Source: Epiperipatus broadwayi
Taxonomy: Eukaryota > Onychophora > Udeonychophora > Euonychophora > Peripatidae
Direction of reading: 5' to 3'
DNA: 64,000 nt
Assembly: GCA_028023455.1 (NCBI GenBank)
Contig: JAQFVV010006221.1
Span: forward strand, 1,432,001-1,496,000
The notes under the pieces are model-generated. The model was not told the origin of the DNA. It did no database searches and worked only from the letters and a program-made list of their open reading frames with translations. The translations under genes and the position numbers were made by a program. Below, one piece after another: positions 13,156 to 26,318 of the stretch (position 1 is the first letter of the stretch; each line of letters starts with the position of its first letter).

Positions 13156-13600
13156 TGATTAAAACAGGTAAAACTCTCCATACAGTAGTGCCACTCAGTG
13201 CAAGCCAGAATAATCAATGGCTGCCAGAAGGCCTATATGATTATATAAGTTAATGAGCTTGGATTGAAAATATTATTGTGTTTTTAATTTTATTCTCATA
13301 GTTTTATAGTTAAGTAGAGATAAAATATGGCTGCTGGAGGGTTGCATTAGATCCTAAGATCTAACTACCAAGGCTCCTCATTGAAGAAAGCCACAAGCTA
13401 GAAACTAGTCTGGGGATATTGGATGAGTAGGCAATAGTTAGGGGTTTTATGCACAAGCCTTCTGGCATCCATTGATTACTCTGACTTGCACTGAATGGCA
13501 CTACTATATGGAGAGTTTTGCTTGTTTTAATAACAGTTATGAGCAAGCATAAGAAATGGTGATCATAAGATGTTTAGTGGCTTAATAAACCTTTGATGTA
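13156..13600 (+). mobile_element. HF family hammerhead fold-back repeat
   Basis: Left terminal AACTCTCCATACAGTAGTGC and, at the right, its inverted partner near 13495-13520, followed by GTTATGAGCAAGCATAAGAA. The middle carries AGTAGAGATAAAATATGGCT and the ribozyme-like region at 13368-13424: CCAAGG..TCCTCA, TTGAAGA (C3 changed), AAGCCACAAGCTA, GAAAC, TA, GTC, TGGGGATATTGG. The minus-strand frame at 13361-13546 is this repeat. Confidence 0.75.
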
Positions 13601-16600
13601 TTGATCATGAAAAAATGATTGTGATCTTTAATAAAGTTAATAGTGGTGTTAACTACTAAAGGAGCTTACTTTGACTTATTACCAGTCTTTAATACTCTTG
13701 CCTCATCCTTCTGTTCCTTGTAAATCTTCCAGCAATTTTTGCCTCTGATTCTCTATCTGTTCTTTCTTTCCAATTCATTTTTGGGTACTCTTTATTCTCT
13801 TCTCCAGTGGTATGTAATTTAATATTTGTTTTGACAATCTGTCCTGAGATATTCTTTGTATATATACATAGAAATCCAATTGTCTTGTCTGATGTGGATT
13901 AACTATTAATTATTTCTCAAATTCTTTCATTGCTTATGCCCTGTCTCCTTGACTTTCCTAAAGATCTTCACTGGCAATATATTTATATTTCACTTTCATT
14001 TTTTCAATTTCCAAACATCATTTTCATATGTAATGATATTTTTTATTATTGTGCTAGACATTCATTGGTTATTGACTTTGATCCTACAACTTCATATTTA
14101 ATATTGCTATAGATTTTGCACCTAGTATATATTTTTCTCTTATAGTTTCATGTCTTATTCTTCTTTGTGTGATCTTCATATCTAGATATTAATATTTCTC
14201 ATATTTTCTGGTCCATTGTCTATTTTTTTAATATTGTATCCTGTTGTGTTTCTCCATTATGTATTGTAACCTCCAGTAAAATATAAAATATTAAAACAGA
14301 CTTGGCACTAACATGAACCAATGCCAAAGGAGTAAGATTTGGTTAGTATGAATATGAGTTCTAAAGGAAGATCACAAAGTACCACCCACTACCTATCTTT
14401 ATACTACATTATATATCAGCTCTTCATCTCTTGTGGCCTATAAGCCATAATTATAAAACAGAATATTAGAAACAAGTTTAGCTAGCATATGCATGAGAAA
14501 AATTTAAAGGGAGAGGAATCAAAAAGTGTACATGAAAATAATAACCTCCAATATTAAACATCGATTGAATTAACTTCAAGATCCAAAGCAAAAAAATAAT
14601 ACAAGATAAATTTAGTTGCCATTCTACTTAATAGTCAATAATCTGGAAGGCATCCATCTATGAAAATAATATGGAGTTATTATGAGTTGGGTAATAAATG
14701 AATTAAGATGTAAATGATTAAATGGATGATGAAAAACAAATAAGAATTAATTAATGAAAATGAATGGACTTAAGAGTGAGGAAAAGAAAAGGGAAATATG
14801 TTAGAATGATGAATGATTAAGGTGGTGATAGAATAAGGGGTAATGATGGATGAATCAATTATGATAATGCCTCAAGATGAAATGAGAATGAAATAAAAGA
14901 AATATATGGATGAGCTACAATAACAATGTTGATGATGAAGAATGAGATCCTGAACTACAAAACTAATATTGTGTCAAACAAGACAATAATGAAATAAAGC
15001 AAGGGTTCTAAGCTTGACTAAAAAAAATATTTAATCACTAAATTAAAATAGATTATAAGTTTTAAATTAGAAAAGAAACTCATATCATAAAATTATACAG
15101 AATCAATTAAACAAAAAGAATAAACATAAGAGATCAAGGCAAAGCCTAATAAATAATTTCAGAAATGAAAAATTACAATAGATTAACAATTGAGACTATT
15201 AATTAATAATTTACTTTTCTCAGGGTTCAAATAACTTAAATGCTACTATTTTAAAAGATATATTTGGATCAGTGAGAGGGATTTTGCCACTACCCAAATA
15301 TAACAAGTAAAACAGCTCATAAAACAAAATAAAATTAGTAAAGAACATTTGGCCATTCAAATAATAACAATAATATGAATTTTAAATTTTATGAAGTATT
15401 AATAACTTGTTAACAAAATAAATATAATAATTTACAAACCATCTTTTATTTAATAACCATGGGCAATATGATCAAGATCAGTGAATGATGTATCTAATGA
15501 TTTAGATAAGCAGATTATTCCAAAATTAAGATTTAATATTTAATCATTATAAATAATACATATGCTTAAGATCAACAGGATTTTGATCAATAAGCCATAA
15601 AGCTTTATATACTCTAAATCTAAGAGCTTATCAAAGCTTATTTTGATATGCTAACACACAATAAAATTTATTATATTGATTGATGATGATTTTTATGACA
15701 ACAATAAAAATATGTTGATAGCAATAGTAATAACAATATGGATAGTGATTAGCAATAAGACTATGGACAACTAAATATATTTTCAAACAAAATTTATTTA
15801 TATTATTTACAAGTTTGTGAATATACTAATAACAACAAAGAAAACATACATAATCTTGGACAATTGTAACAGAAATTTACATATAACAAGATTTAATTAC
15901 ATCATTTTATGATTAACGGAAGATCTCTTATGATCTATTTACCAGTTTAATAAATTATTACCTTTTAATTTATTATTACTTAAATTTATTACTAACATTG
16001 AGTTTATTTGACTTACTATACATTTTATATTTTACATATTTATTAATAGCATAATTTTAAGAATTTACCACTTTAAATAGACACAGGCAATGTATTTCAA
16101 AATTTCTATTCAATGGTTAATAAGCTACCAATATTATTACACAGGATAATACAATGAATATATTTAAGATACCAATAGTTTAAGCTACCATATATTACTA
16201 GAAACTATTGACTTCTTGTTTTAATCCATTTATTTAGGCTATTAAACAGCCAACACTGCTTTAAGAGTCAAGACTATCATTTTCTACCCTTTAATTATTA
16301 GTTTTACCTTATAGAACAACTCTTTTAAGATTAAAGAAAATTATTAGCATTTTAAAATAACTTGGATATAAATGATATATAACATAAATTAATGGTATAG
16401 ATGGGATCATCTCGAATGGATAGGCATTAAGTAACAATCTACTATAAAATAACTTTTAACTAATATTATCTTTTATCATTTTCATACATTTTCAAATACC
16501 ATATTTCAGAAATGATTCTGCTGTTATCAATACTAAACCATTAGAACATAGGAATATGGAACATAATAAAACATATGCTATATCCAATGATATAGTGGGT

Positions 16601-16660
16601 TTAAACTAAGGCAAAAGAGAACAAACTAACAACCTAGACCATGGTCATCTCATGACTGCA
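13601..16660. other. Intron sequence with pyrimidine-rich then purine-rich tracts
   Basis: About 13680-14260 is pyrimidine-rich with many TTCTTTC/CTCTTC runs; about 14700-14950 is rich in GATGAATGA/ATGATGAATG-type degenerate repeats. Nothing coding recognised; frames here are short and low in complexity. Confidence 0.45.
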
Positions 16661-16664
16661 TATG

Positions 16665-16850
16665 GTCTGTAATCCAGTGTCACTTCTGGATCACCTTTAG
16701 AAATATAAAAGGGGTGATCAATCCCTTGTTTGAAATAACTATACCAACACCTGGTTTGAAATCCCAGTGTCACTCTTGGATCACCTTTAGGGATATAAGA
16801 AAAAGGAAGGGGTGGCCAATCCCTTATTTAATAACTAGATCAATACATTA
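16665..16850 (+). repeat. Two-copy tandem duplication, ~90-bp unit
   Basis: TGGATCACCTTTAG, then a short gap, GGGGTG(A/G)(T/C)CAATCCCTT occurs twice, with unit starts at about 16671 and 16763. The second copy has a small insertion (AAAAAGGAA). The 61-codon frame at 16714 spans the duplication and is not a credible gene. Confidence 0.7.
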
Positions 16851-17425
16851 CAAAAGTATGACCTTAATCTGTTCAAAGTTTGATAGACATTATTCATGAT
16901 TCACCCATGATGGTCATTTATATCATCACTCAGAGAAAGAGAATAAGTTCACCTGATGTGATGCAACATGGATCTACCACATATTCCAAAATATTATACA
17001 CTTATCATTATAACCATTCAACATGATAACAGATAAATCTCATGCTAATATTACTTACCACGAATATATAAAAACACTAGCAAAATGGAATATATTACTA
17101 TTTGACACATAAAATTTATAACTATCATTATCAATTCGAGAATGACCCATAACTATAGCCATTATTAACTATTAATTAGTTAAGTATTACACATATTAAA
17201 TACCATGTCTAATGCATTTAAATTAACCAAAATTATATACTACCCATTCAATATTATTATTCAACAATTGTAGGTTTTATTCTAGAAAGAAAAATATTAA
17301 GAATAAACTGTAATATTTTCTTACCCTTGTTCATATTTTAAATATGAATGAAATTTACAACAAATAAGATTACTTTACCTTTTTTTAAATATTTAATCAA
17401 ATTTGTATTTATCATGAGTTAATAC

Positions 17426-17426
<1 letters not shown>

Positions 17427-17477
<51 letters not shown>
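17427..17477. repeat. (ATA)n trinucleotide microsatellite
   Basis: About 17 uninterrupted ATA units, followed by CATCATC-type repeats to 17502. It produces the poly-Tyr string in the minus-strand frame at 17419-17751, which is therefore not a gene. Confidence 0.95.
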
Positions 17478-18064
17478 CACCATCACACATCATCATCATC
17501 ACTATATAAACCTCTTGTTTCATATTCCTTCTTGTGAAACTAAGAGAATGAAATCTTGATTGCAACTGTAAAATCTGCAGCATTATGTGAATGATAAATG
17601 TTCTTTTCCACATGGAGTATATTTCAAATTTATTTATTAGTTTAAACTGTAATTCTGGTGCATTGATAGATCTATAACAGTCATAGTTTTTATCTGTTAA
17701 TTTCAACACTTTGTTATTCTGGGAATTAAGAAAAAAATTGAAGATAAACATTGATTCTTATTTTCATCACGTATATGGATTCCATATACTTTATTGACTA
17801 ATGACACTATTTAACAATTAACACATTATAAACCAGATCCACAATATGATTAACTAATATTAAAAAAAATATAAAAATATAGTAGACCCAATTACATAAT
17901 TATAAAAAAGCTTTTCTGTAGAGGTTACTATCATTTTACCAATTCTAGTACAGCTCAGTAAATATTACTTATGCAATCAATGTGGTTTAATAAATTTATA
18001 ATTACAATATGATTAACAGCTGAAATACACAGGCTTATATATACCGTGCTATATGTAATAGACA

Positions 18065-18256
18065 GGGTATGAGCTATCTTAATATATACTGAGCACTTGT
18101 AGCATATATGTGTAGAGAGGTAACTGGACCAACTGATGATTGCTGGTTTAGCATGAAAACGATATTGGGATATTATCTTTTCAACAAAGGTATTCAGGTG
18201 TATCAGTGTTATGAGATAGTGTGAAGGTGGGGGTTATGTGAAAGTCTGCGCTCAAC
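18065..18256 (+). mobile_element. Hammerhead + tRNA-like composite repeat (family HT), copy 1
   Basis: Shares GCTATCTTAATATA, GAGCACT, ACTGGACCAACTGATGA and GAGATAG in the same order as 35082-35290. The ribozyme region at 18124-18172 keeps CTGATGA, a stem II pair GCT/AGC around GGTTT, GAAA and the CCAA/TTGG part of stem I. Its stem III is imperfect (GAAAACGATA). The downstream tRNA-like part is decayed: the B box reads GCGCTCAAC. Confidence 0.7.
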
Positions 18257-20575
18257 TGCCACAAAATGATTAACATAATAATTAATATATCAAAATTTAA
18301 ATTAACATTTGATTCACTTTTAATGAGATTCTACAACTCAGTTTAATAAACATATCAATTGTTACTGGAATTTACAAGATGGCGTACTTAGCTTTGCCCT
18401 AGTGTAAGTTTTAAAGGCAATGCTGAGAATATTTCATATTAAAAGTATCAACTTTTTATAAATTAGTATCTTCATTTATATTATTTTATTCAGTAGGTAT
18501 AGGTCATTTCTGTGCTTCTATTTAATTGCAATATAACATTTTTTTAAAATTTATTTATCTCCATGTAATGAAATTAATATAGTATAATAAAATTGTGACA
18601 GTTGAAGTTAGCTTTAATATAATATCTCACATTAGTTTAAACATATCATGAGTGCCTTATAAATTCAAAATTGCAATAAAAGACCTTAAGTATCTCCTAT
18701 CATAGTTCTGCTTATTTTTGAATTTATTCTGACTGAAAGTACAAAATAATTATCTTTTTTTTCTTCTTGCTATCTTAAATAAGTCATAATTATTTTTATA
18801 ATGCACACAGTAAATACAATAATTAAAACAGTTATAAAATAAAGAGTAAAGTTTCATGCTTATGAACATCTGGATTAGTTTTTATTTGAAGTCCATTTTG
18901 GCAGGATTTTTCTTTTTCTTCCAATATGTCTACTAGTTTTAAATTTGAACTCTTTATAATTATCAATTGACAATAGCAATGTGTTTCATGTATGTAGGTC
19001 AAATGGAGTTCCTACTCCATTAGTTGCAAGTTAAAATCCAATTCAATTCCATTTTTAATTCAATTCAAATTCAATTTTACTTTTTAATAATTTTCTGCTT
19101 CCCAGTTCTTTATTCTCTTTTTTTTTTGTTGTCTTCAGTTCAGTTTCCTACCCTATCTGTTCTCCCTTCTTGTTTTCCTGTTCTCCCCTATAAAAATCTT
19201 GTTAGCCTATTTATAAACATTTATCAGAGAGGATGATTGTACACATTAACAGACCAATTGAATTATTGTATGTATATACATTAACATACAATTAATAATT
19301 CTCCATCTATAAGCATAAGTATAACTAATTAAGCTATTTAAAACTATTTTAAATTGCAATAGAAACATGCTTGAGAATTAATTATAAAGGTTAACTTAGA
19401 AGTAGCTATAATTTCAAGTCTTTTTGACTATTATTTAATAATAATAAAATACCAAATATTTCTATACTTTTAATTTAATCATAACAATAATAAATTACTA
19501 TTTTGATACTGTTAAAAATTAGTCCATCTAACAGACTGCATATAAAAAGTCTCATACACAATCTGGCAGAGGGCCTAACATACATCTTGAACAGTCTAAT
19601 TCTTTATCACTCACAGGAGATTTATTGATAAAATTTACTTATTTTTATGATATAATTTAGCAATCATGATAACACACCACTGATATAATATACCTATTTA
19701 ATATTGACTAGTTACTATTAATTAAAATTTAAAATTTTATATAATTGACCATTTAAATAGGGCATGACAGATAGTGAGCCCAACCATAAGGTTACAATAT
19801 ATACATATTTGTTTTCATAATGTTTATTTCCGGGAACCATTTCCTATATTCTTTTTATTTATTTTCTAGCCATAAACTGATCATGATTCTGAATCAAAAC
19901 TACTTCATTATTAGCATAAAAGTGTTTTATTATTATATGGAAGAATTATCATTTCCCACATTCTTTTTATTTTAACCATTTATTCTAGATTCAGTTTAAA
20001 TAATATAGATAATAGGTAGCATGCCTATTCAAATTCTTTGGTTATCTTATCTCAAATCATATTTCTTATTTTTAATTTTGACATATCATCATCAATCATT
20101 ATCAATTCATTGCAGGATGAAAATCTCTCCAAGTTCAACTCATCTTTTCCATGCTCTAGACTCTCTTCTACATATCACTTCTGTACATTTCTTTTTTTAT
20201 CCATCCATCTCACATGTGGTCTCTTTCTGCTAAAACTGTAAAACATTAAATATTCTTGACACAACCAAGAGTTTCTCAGCCAAAGCAGACTTCTCAAGAG
20301 CACAGAAATACAAAAACACATCAACATTCTCTTCATGTATTTTAGTAATATAACTTGGTTGATCTATAATCAAATCATAAATCACAATCTTCCTAACCAT
20401 CTAAAGTATATTTTACTATTTGTTTTGTTTCTAATTCATTTTCTTTTGATCTCTTATATATTACAAAATGTCTCATTTCCAATGTCAACACTGCAAACAT
20501 CATGCCTTATTGTATTTTAAACATCACGTTATATATTTGTAATAACGATAACATTATTTGACTTATAATCTTCAT
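18257..20575. other. Intron sequence, AT-rich
   Basis: Includes an AATTC-rich patch at about 19030-19075 and pyrimidine-rich DNA at 20080-20560. Two overlapping 60-70-codon frames near 20020-20241 are low-complexity and not credible genes. Confidence 0.45.
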
Positions 20576-20587
20576 AGAATTTTTTCG

Positions 20588-20945
20588 TATGCTTGCTCAT
20601 AACTGTTATTAAAACAGGCAAAACTCTCTATATATGTATTGCCATTCAGTGCAAGCCAGAGTAATCAATCGATGTAGAAGGCTTGTGTATAAAATCCCCA
20701 TCTAGTGCCTACTCATCCAATATTCCCAGAATAGCTTCTGGCCTTCATCAGTGAGGAACCTTGGATCTGAGAGCATTGCACCTAGATCTTAGGATCAGGC
20801 CACAAGCCAAAAGCTAGTCTGGGAATAGTGGATGAGTAGGCACTAGATGGGGACTTTATGCACAAACCTTCTGGCATCCATTGATTACTCTGACTTGCAC
20901 TGAGTGGCAATACGTATATAGAGAGTTTTGCCGATTTTAATTATT
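20588..20945. mobile_element. HF family fold-back, head-to-head dimer
   Basis: Outer arms AAAACAGGCAAAACTCTC (20613 on) and GAGAGTTTTGCC (20922-20933) are inverted copies. The minus-strand ribozyme-like half lies at 20716-20766 (CTGATGA kept, GAAAC lost) and the plus-strand half near 20798-20843 (ACTAGTC.. region altered). It shows the HF element is often an inverted dimer. Confidence 0.75.
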
Positions 20946-21447
20946 TGACTTATAATCTTTATAGAAATTTTTCTCAATTTTCAAATCACAATATTTGTTG
21001 AAAAAGTCAACTTATCTGTCATGTATCCAGGAAAAAGAAAATTGTTTTTTTCAACAAACATTATTGCTGAAACATCAGAAAAATTTTTTTATAGAAGAAA
21101 TAAGAAAAATAATATTAGCATTAATATATATTGTATTTATGTTATATTTAATTAATTAATAATACACAAAGTGCTCACACACTTATGTATATATATAATT
21201 AAGAGAAGAAAACCACTCTCCCTTGGACTGTAGATAAATCTATTTTGAAGTTTTTGATGTTTATAAGCTTACCCTGATCATCATCAGCGAAAACTTAGTG
21301 AAATTATGATATCAGCCAGATAAAACATGGCATTAATAATTATTAGAGGAATAATCAACTTCATGAATATAGGCAAACTTATAATCTTTCATACATAAAA
21401 AATTCAATAAAATTATTCTCTCTTCGTTGTCTTTTTAAAAACTTTTA

Positions 21448-21524
21448 ATCCCCTCTCATGGTTAAGAAACCCAGCAACCGCCCACACACAGCGGTTGCTG
21501 GATTTCTTAGCCATGTGAGGTGAT
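21448..21524. repeat. Hairpin element, 34-bp arms
   Basis: CTCATGGTTAAGAAACCCAG with CAACCGC pairs with GCGGTTGCTGGATTTCTTAG and CCATGTGAGG. The same arm core (CATGGTTAAGAA) and the same right flank (ATTTATTTCAGT.TAGC, TGCACTG) are found at 36729-36930, so this is a dispersed family with copy-specific loops. Confidence 0.75.
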
Positions 21525-22157
21525 TTGATATTTGGATATTTATTTCAGTTTAGCTTGTGCACTGAGATTATTTCATATGTAATTGAGTTAGGTGATTTAA
21601 AAATTAAAATTACAAATGCTTAGATAGTTTTTATATAATAGTAGCAAATATGTTTGTTTAGTAGCAATTTAAGATCGTTCCTTATTTAATTTCAAACACT
21701 TTGTTTGAATTAGTTCATGTTTCAAAATTTAAGATCTAATAGGTACAGTTTCAAAGTGGTATCATTTTGGGCTGGCTAGTTTTGAAGTACAAAGTCTAAT
21801 ATATTTATTGTTATTATTTTATAATCAGTTAAAACTGATGACTCAGATACGAGTGAATTATTAAAAGCAGGGATTGATTTTATTTCGGTCTTACTGCTTT
21901 GTGTTTGTGAATAATTTTGAGATTGTCTTAATTCGTAAGAGACATTCTTATGTTTATTACTATTGAACTTTCTTTATATTATTATTAATTTAAATTAAAG
22001 AGAGAAAAAAATAGATTTTATGGTTTTCTGATTTATAATTTCAGTATTCATATTTGTTATTCCCTTATCATAACGCTGAGATTAATATTTTTGGTCATTT
22101 AAGAATAACACACAACTTTGTAAATAAAAATATTTATTAATATATTTATATATATAT

Positions 22158-22875
22158 AACAATCATCTAGGGATCACTCCACCACACATGCACTTTATAC
22201 TAATAAATACTTTTAAGGAATATTCTCCTTTCCAATCACAAAATGAAGTCTTTTGAGAAGATAAGATTAATCCACTCTATCTTTTAATCTATACATACAC
22301 ACACACACACATATATAAGAAAATCTTAAGCATTTGGAAATGAGAGCAGGAAGATATTAATTAATCACTTTAAATTCCATTTGCTATGTTTTTATTATTG
22401 ATTTCTGTGGAATTTTTACAATTTACTGCGTCAGTATTAGAAATAATATTAAACATATATATAATGAGTTATTTATTTATATGGTGCTGTTTTTTAATCT
22501 GCAACAGTCATTAGTGATCACTCCATTATACATGTGCTGTAAACTAATAATCACTTCCCTAATGATTGTTGCAGATTAAAACAGCACTATATAAATAAAT
22601 AACATTATACATATGCTGTAAATTGTAAAAATTTTGCAGATGTTAATAATTGAAACATAGCAAATGGAATTAAAAATAATTAATTAATATCTTCACGCTC
22701 TCATTTCCCAATGCTTAAGATTTGCCTATACTATACATTTAGGTTAAAAATGTAGAATGGATTCATTTTATCTTTTCAAAAGACTTTATTTTGTGTTTGG
22801 AAAGGAGAGTATTCCTTAAAAGTGTTTATTAATTTACAGCACATATGTAGTGGTTGTTACTAATGATTGTTACAG
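22158..22875. mobile_element. ~0.7-kb nested fold-back element
   Basis: Left arm about 22158-22437 and right arm about 22617-22874 are inverted copies (for example CCATTTGCTATGTTT with AAACATAGCAAATGG; TCCTTTCCAATCACAAAATG with its diverged partner). The centre is itself a palindrome at 22463-22606 with arms GTTATTTATTTATATGGTGC and GCACTATATAAATAAATAAC. The inner arm also reappears in direct copy at about 22864-22913. No coding capacity. Confidence 0.75.
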
Positions 22876-23510
22876 ATTAAAATATAGTACTATATAAATA
22901 AATAACTCATTATATATATAATACATGTATATATATGTGTGTGTGCAATATTTAAATACAAATTATATATAAACCAGTAGCGGCTGGTCTATAAGCATCG
23001 TGGAACTGCAGCACCCCTAGAATTTTTTTTATTAAATTTGTGCTTGAAAATATCAATAATTTAACAATTATTCAATATTTTGCCTAATTATTATGCAAAT
23101 ACAACTAATTAAACTACTTTTAATAAAGAATTATTTTTAAGTGATACTTAAGATTCTATTCAAAGGTTCTGCTAATTATGGCAGTTCCAGAAACTTCATA
23201 TTCATTAAATTTCAACAAATTCCACCAAGATTCATTTGCTTTCATCAATGTGCATAATTAGCACCATTGGAACTTCTTCCTACCACAGTGTCCATAGTTA
23301 TTTGAGCATGGTTTATTCTGGTTTCTCTTCTGAAAAAATAAATTTTTTGGATTTTCATTTAGAATGAGCAATAAAATATTTTTTTCTTGTAATTAACATT
23401 TATAAATTAGCATATAATTATTTATTGCAGATAAATATAACAAAATAATAAAAGAAATATTATGATAAATATTTATCACAATGGGTGTTAGTGTTGAATA
23501 TATAAAAAGG

Positions 23511-23636
23511 TAATTGTGACTTACGCCCCATGTGGCCGCAAGAGGCGCTGTTTCTGTGTCAACCACAGAAATATTCAGAATAGGGACCCAAATGCAGCCT
23601 CTTGTGGCCACATGGGGCATAAGTCACAAGTACCTA
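23511..23636. repeat. 126-bp hairpin element, GC-rich arms
   Basis: AGGTAATTGTGACTTACGCC, then CCATGTGGCCGCAAGAGGC, pairs with GCCTCTTGTGGCCACATGGG and GCATAAGTCACAAGTACCT. Arms are about 43 bp around a 40-bp loop. The stem sequence, much richer in G+C than the flanks, includes GGCCGC and CCACAGAAAT. Confidence 0.75.
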
Positions 23637-24718
23637 TAAAAATTATATTTTTCTAATTATCATTGCATGAAAAAATTGAAATTAAAGTAAAGATCTTTCA
23701 ACATCAATTGGTACTGAAAAATAAAATGACTGTGGGGTGCAAAATTAAGAATGCTCTACTTTGTTTTTCATGCTTATTTTTTGGCAGCAGTACTATAATA
23801 AAGCACTCCTATTAAAAAATTTCATGGCCTACCACTTACACAAATGTTTAGATACAATGGTATGTCTTAGTTACAGTTGGCAGACTATACAATTCTAGTC
23901 TTTAGCAGTACAGCTTTTGTTTGGGAATATGTGACTTGTTTTTCATACTCTGACACTTTCAGCCTATGAGTAGCTGCTATTCAATGTCTAACAGTTGTAT
24001 TGTATTGGTGAGCAGCTGAAAGTTGTCTCACCCTGTTTATTTTTCCTTTCAAATGGACCTTATTATATAGTAAAAATCACTGTCCTTTTTGGAAGCAATT
24101 GAATTCACTGATCGAGCTCCGCCTTTTTTATGCCATTGATTATTTATTTCCTTTTGTTATTTTATTGGTTACTTTTATTGTAACTTCAATTCATTCATGA
24201 TAATATTGTAGTGAGGACAAGTCCATTATTTGAGAGTAGTTTTAAATGAGTTATGATGAGATCATAAAAATATTATTCTTAATCATGACTTTATTTATTT
24301 TTTTGATGTTGTGATATTTAAAAGTGATGCATCAGATATTATTTGTATTATGTGTTTTCTGATTTGAGAAGGCATGTCTTGCTTATAACAAGTTTAACTA
24401 TTCAAATTTTTGTTTTTTTTTCTTAATATGTTTTTATTTTAAAGTAAGCCTCTTCCTGATAATATAACATAATAGATACATAAAAAATAAATGAGTCATA
24501 TTTACATCATTTTCTATGCAATTCTAAAGCACTTATTGACTTACAATTTAGGGGGAAAGGTATAAATTAATAAACATAAATTAATTAATTGTACTGAGCC
24601 AGCTTTCAGTAAAACACTACCAGAATCATAGTGCTGAATAAAATTATGCAGTACGTGTAAGCTTATATAATTGATAGGATTTAATATGTAAATGAGGTAC
24701 AATATGCAAATAAGGCAA

Positions 24719-25930
24719 TTACATATTACATTTGTTGGACAATGGAACACACAAATTCTTTTTATTGATGGAATGTGGATTCTTTGTAATTGTCCAAGCA
24801 TCTTTGTACTTTCTTTTCCTATCGTCTCTTTCCAAGCATATCTTTCTAACATTTGATGGAGAAAACATGTGATCAGTGGTGCATTCATGATCCAGAAATA
24901 TAGATCTGTACTCAGTCTTTTGTTTAGTTCTATTGTACAAATATGCATGATGGGCAATTCTTGTCGATCTATTTTCATGAGATTGACCATAATAAACAGA
25001 GCTGCAGAAAAGATTAGTACATGAAATTTTATATACCATCTGCAGGACATGCTCCACAGATATCTTGTCTTTAGTATTGTTCAACAAAGTATTAAGAGAA
25101 AGTGGCAATCTAAAGTTAACCCTAGCGTAAATTTTCCTAATGTTGTTTACAATATATGGGATGTAAAGAAGGCTTATCCACATTTTAAGCATATTATTAA
25201 TGTTTTTAACATTATTTATATTGGTGTTAATTTCCCAACTGTTTTAATAAATATGTTATGATTATAACCAAGCCCCATTAGATCTTTAAAATATGCATAT
25301 ATGTTATTTTTTCTATCTGCTTCATTCTTGCATAGATTTTTGTTTCTCTATAAGAGTCATTGAAAGCCAGTCAGTTTTTGTTCTATTGGGACTTTTGAAT
25401 AGGATGAATATGACTCCTTTATTTGTAAAGGTTTTACATTTTAAAGTCAAGCTCTTTCATTTTTCTGGATATAGATATCCAGAAAATCAATCCAATGATC
25501 CTTTTACTTCAATAATTGATTTCAGATACAATGTATTTTCAAGCTTCAACCGCATGTCATTGATCTGATCCTCCACCACACATACAAACATGTTATCTAC
25601 ATATCACATGTAAATATTGTTAGATGAAGGAGCTAAATATTTAGGCAATATATTATTTTCAAACTCAGATAAAACAATTCTACAAACAATACCACTTAGT
25701 GGTAACTCCATTGACCAAACCACTCTCCATTTTATAAAATTCATCCTTGGCTATTGCTACAACTTCCCTATCAATCCATTTTAAGACTTTTATTATAAAC
25801 TCTTTTTTATATGGATTATAGTTAATTTGCTGCAAGGTGTCTTGAATGATGTTAATGGATAGATCATGAAGCACTAAACTGTACAGTTTTTTAATATCTA
25901 ATGAGGCCAGCTTATAATTCTTATTAATTT
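24719..25930 (-). pseudogene. Penelope-like retroelement (reverse transcriptase to GIY-YIG), broken
   Basis: Read on the minus strand, the C-terminal half of a Penelope-like element. The part from about 25930 to 25480 resembles the reverse transcriptase palm: a YVD-type catalytic motif appears as YVDNMFV (about 25590) and a MGSPLSGIV-like step appears after a frameshift near 25690. At 25192-24719 a 157-codon frame carries the GIY-YIG endonuclease: MVYKISC, then VYYGQSHENRSTRIAHH, then a HxF and RKYKDAW region. At least one frameshift and stop codons interrupt it. The third Asp of YVDD is Asn. A fossil, opposite in strand to the transporter gene and inside its intron. Confidence 0.8.
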
Positions 25931-26024
25931 ATTTTTTAATTTTATTCACACACTCTGAAGCTGATTTGATTATATATATGCCAAATCCAAAGCTCAGTTG
26001 ATGCAATTAATTAGTTTATGTTTA

Positions 26025-26318
26025 ACCATTAAACATCACATGATCACCATCTCTTATGCTAGCACATAACTGTTATTAAACAGGCAAAACTCTCCATACA
26101 GTAGTGCCACCATGTGACAACCAGAGTAATCAATGGATGCCAGAAGGCTTAGTACATAAAATTCCCATCTAGTGTCTACTCATTTAATATCCCCAGACTA
26201 GTTTTTGACTCTGGTTGGCACAGAGTGGCAATACTGTATGGAGAGTTTTGCCTAACAGTTATGTGCTAGCGTAAGAGATGGCGATCATGTGATGTTTAGT
26301 GGTTTAACACCAATCATG
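26025..26318. mobile_element. HF family fold-back with full terminal inverted repeats
   Basis: Left end ATTAAACATCACATGATCAC, then TATGCTAGCACATAACTGTT; right end is its complement ending GATCATGTGATGTTTAGTGG, near 26288-26305. Arms of about 110 bp. The centre is short: the ribozyme region is deleted to CCCCAGACTAGTTTTTG. Followed directly by another HF monomer. Confidence 0.75.

Noticed and set aside
17419-17751. 110-codon minus-strand frame with a Tyr run
   Set aside because: Created by the ATA microsatellite; the rest has no domain.
24541-25050. 169-codon minus-strand frame overlapping the Penelope-like element
   Set aside because: It overlaps the GIY-YIG frame in another phase and is its shadow.
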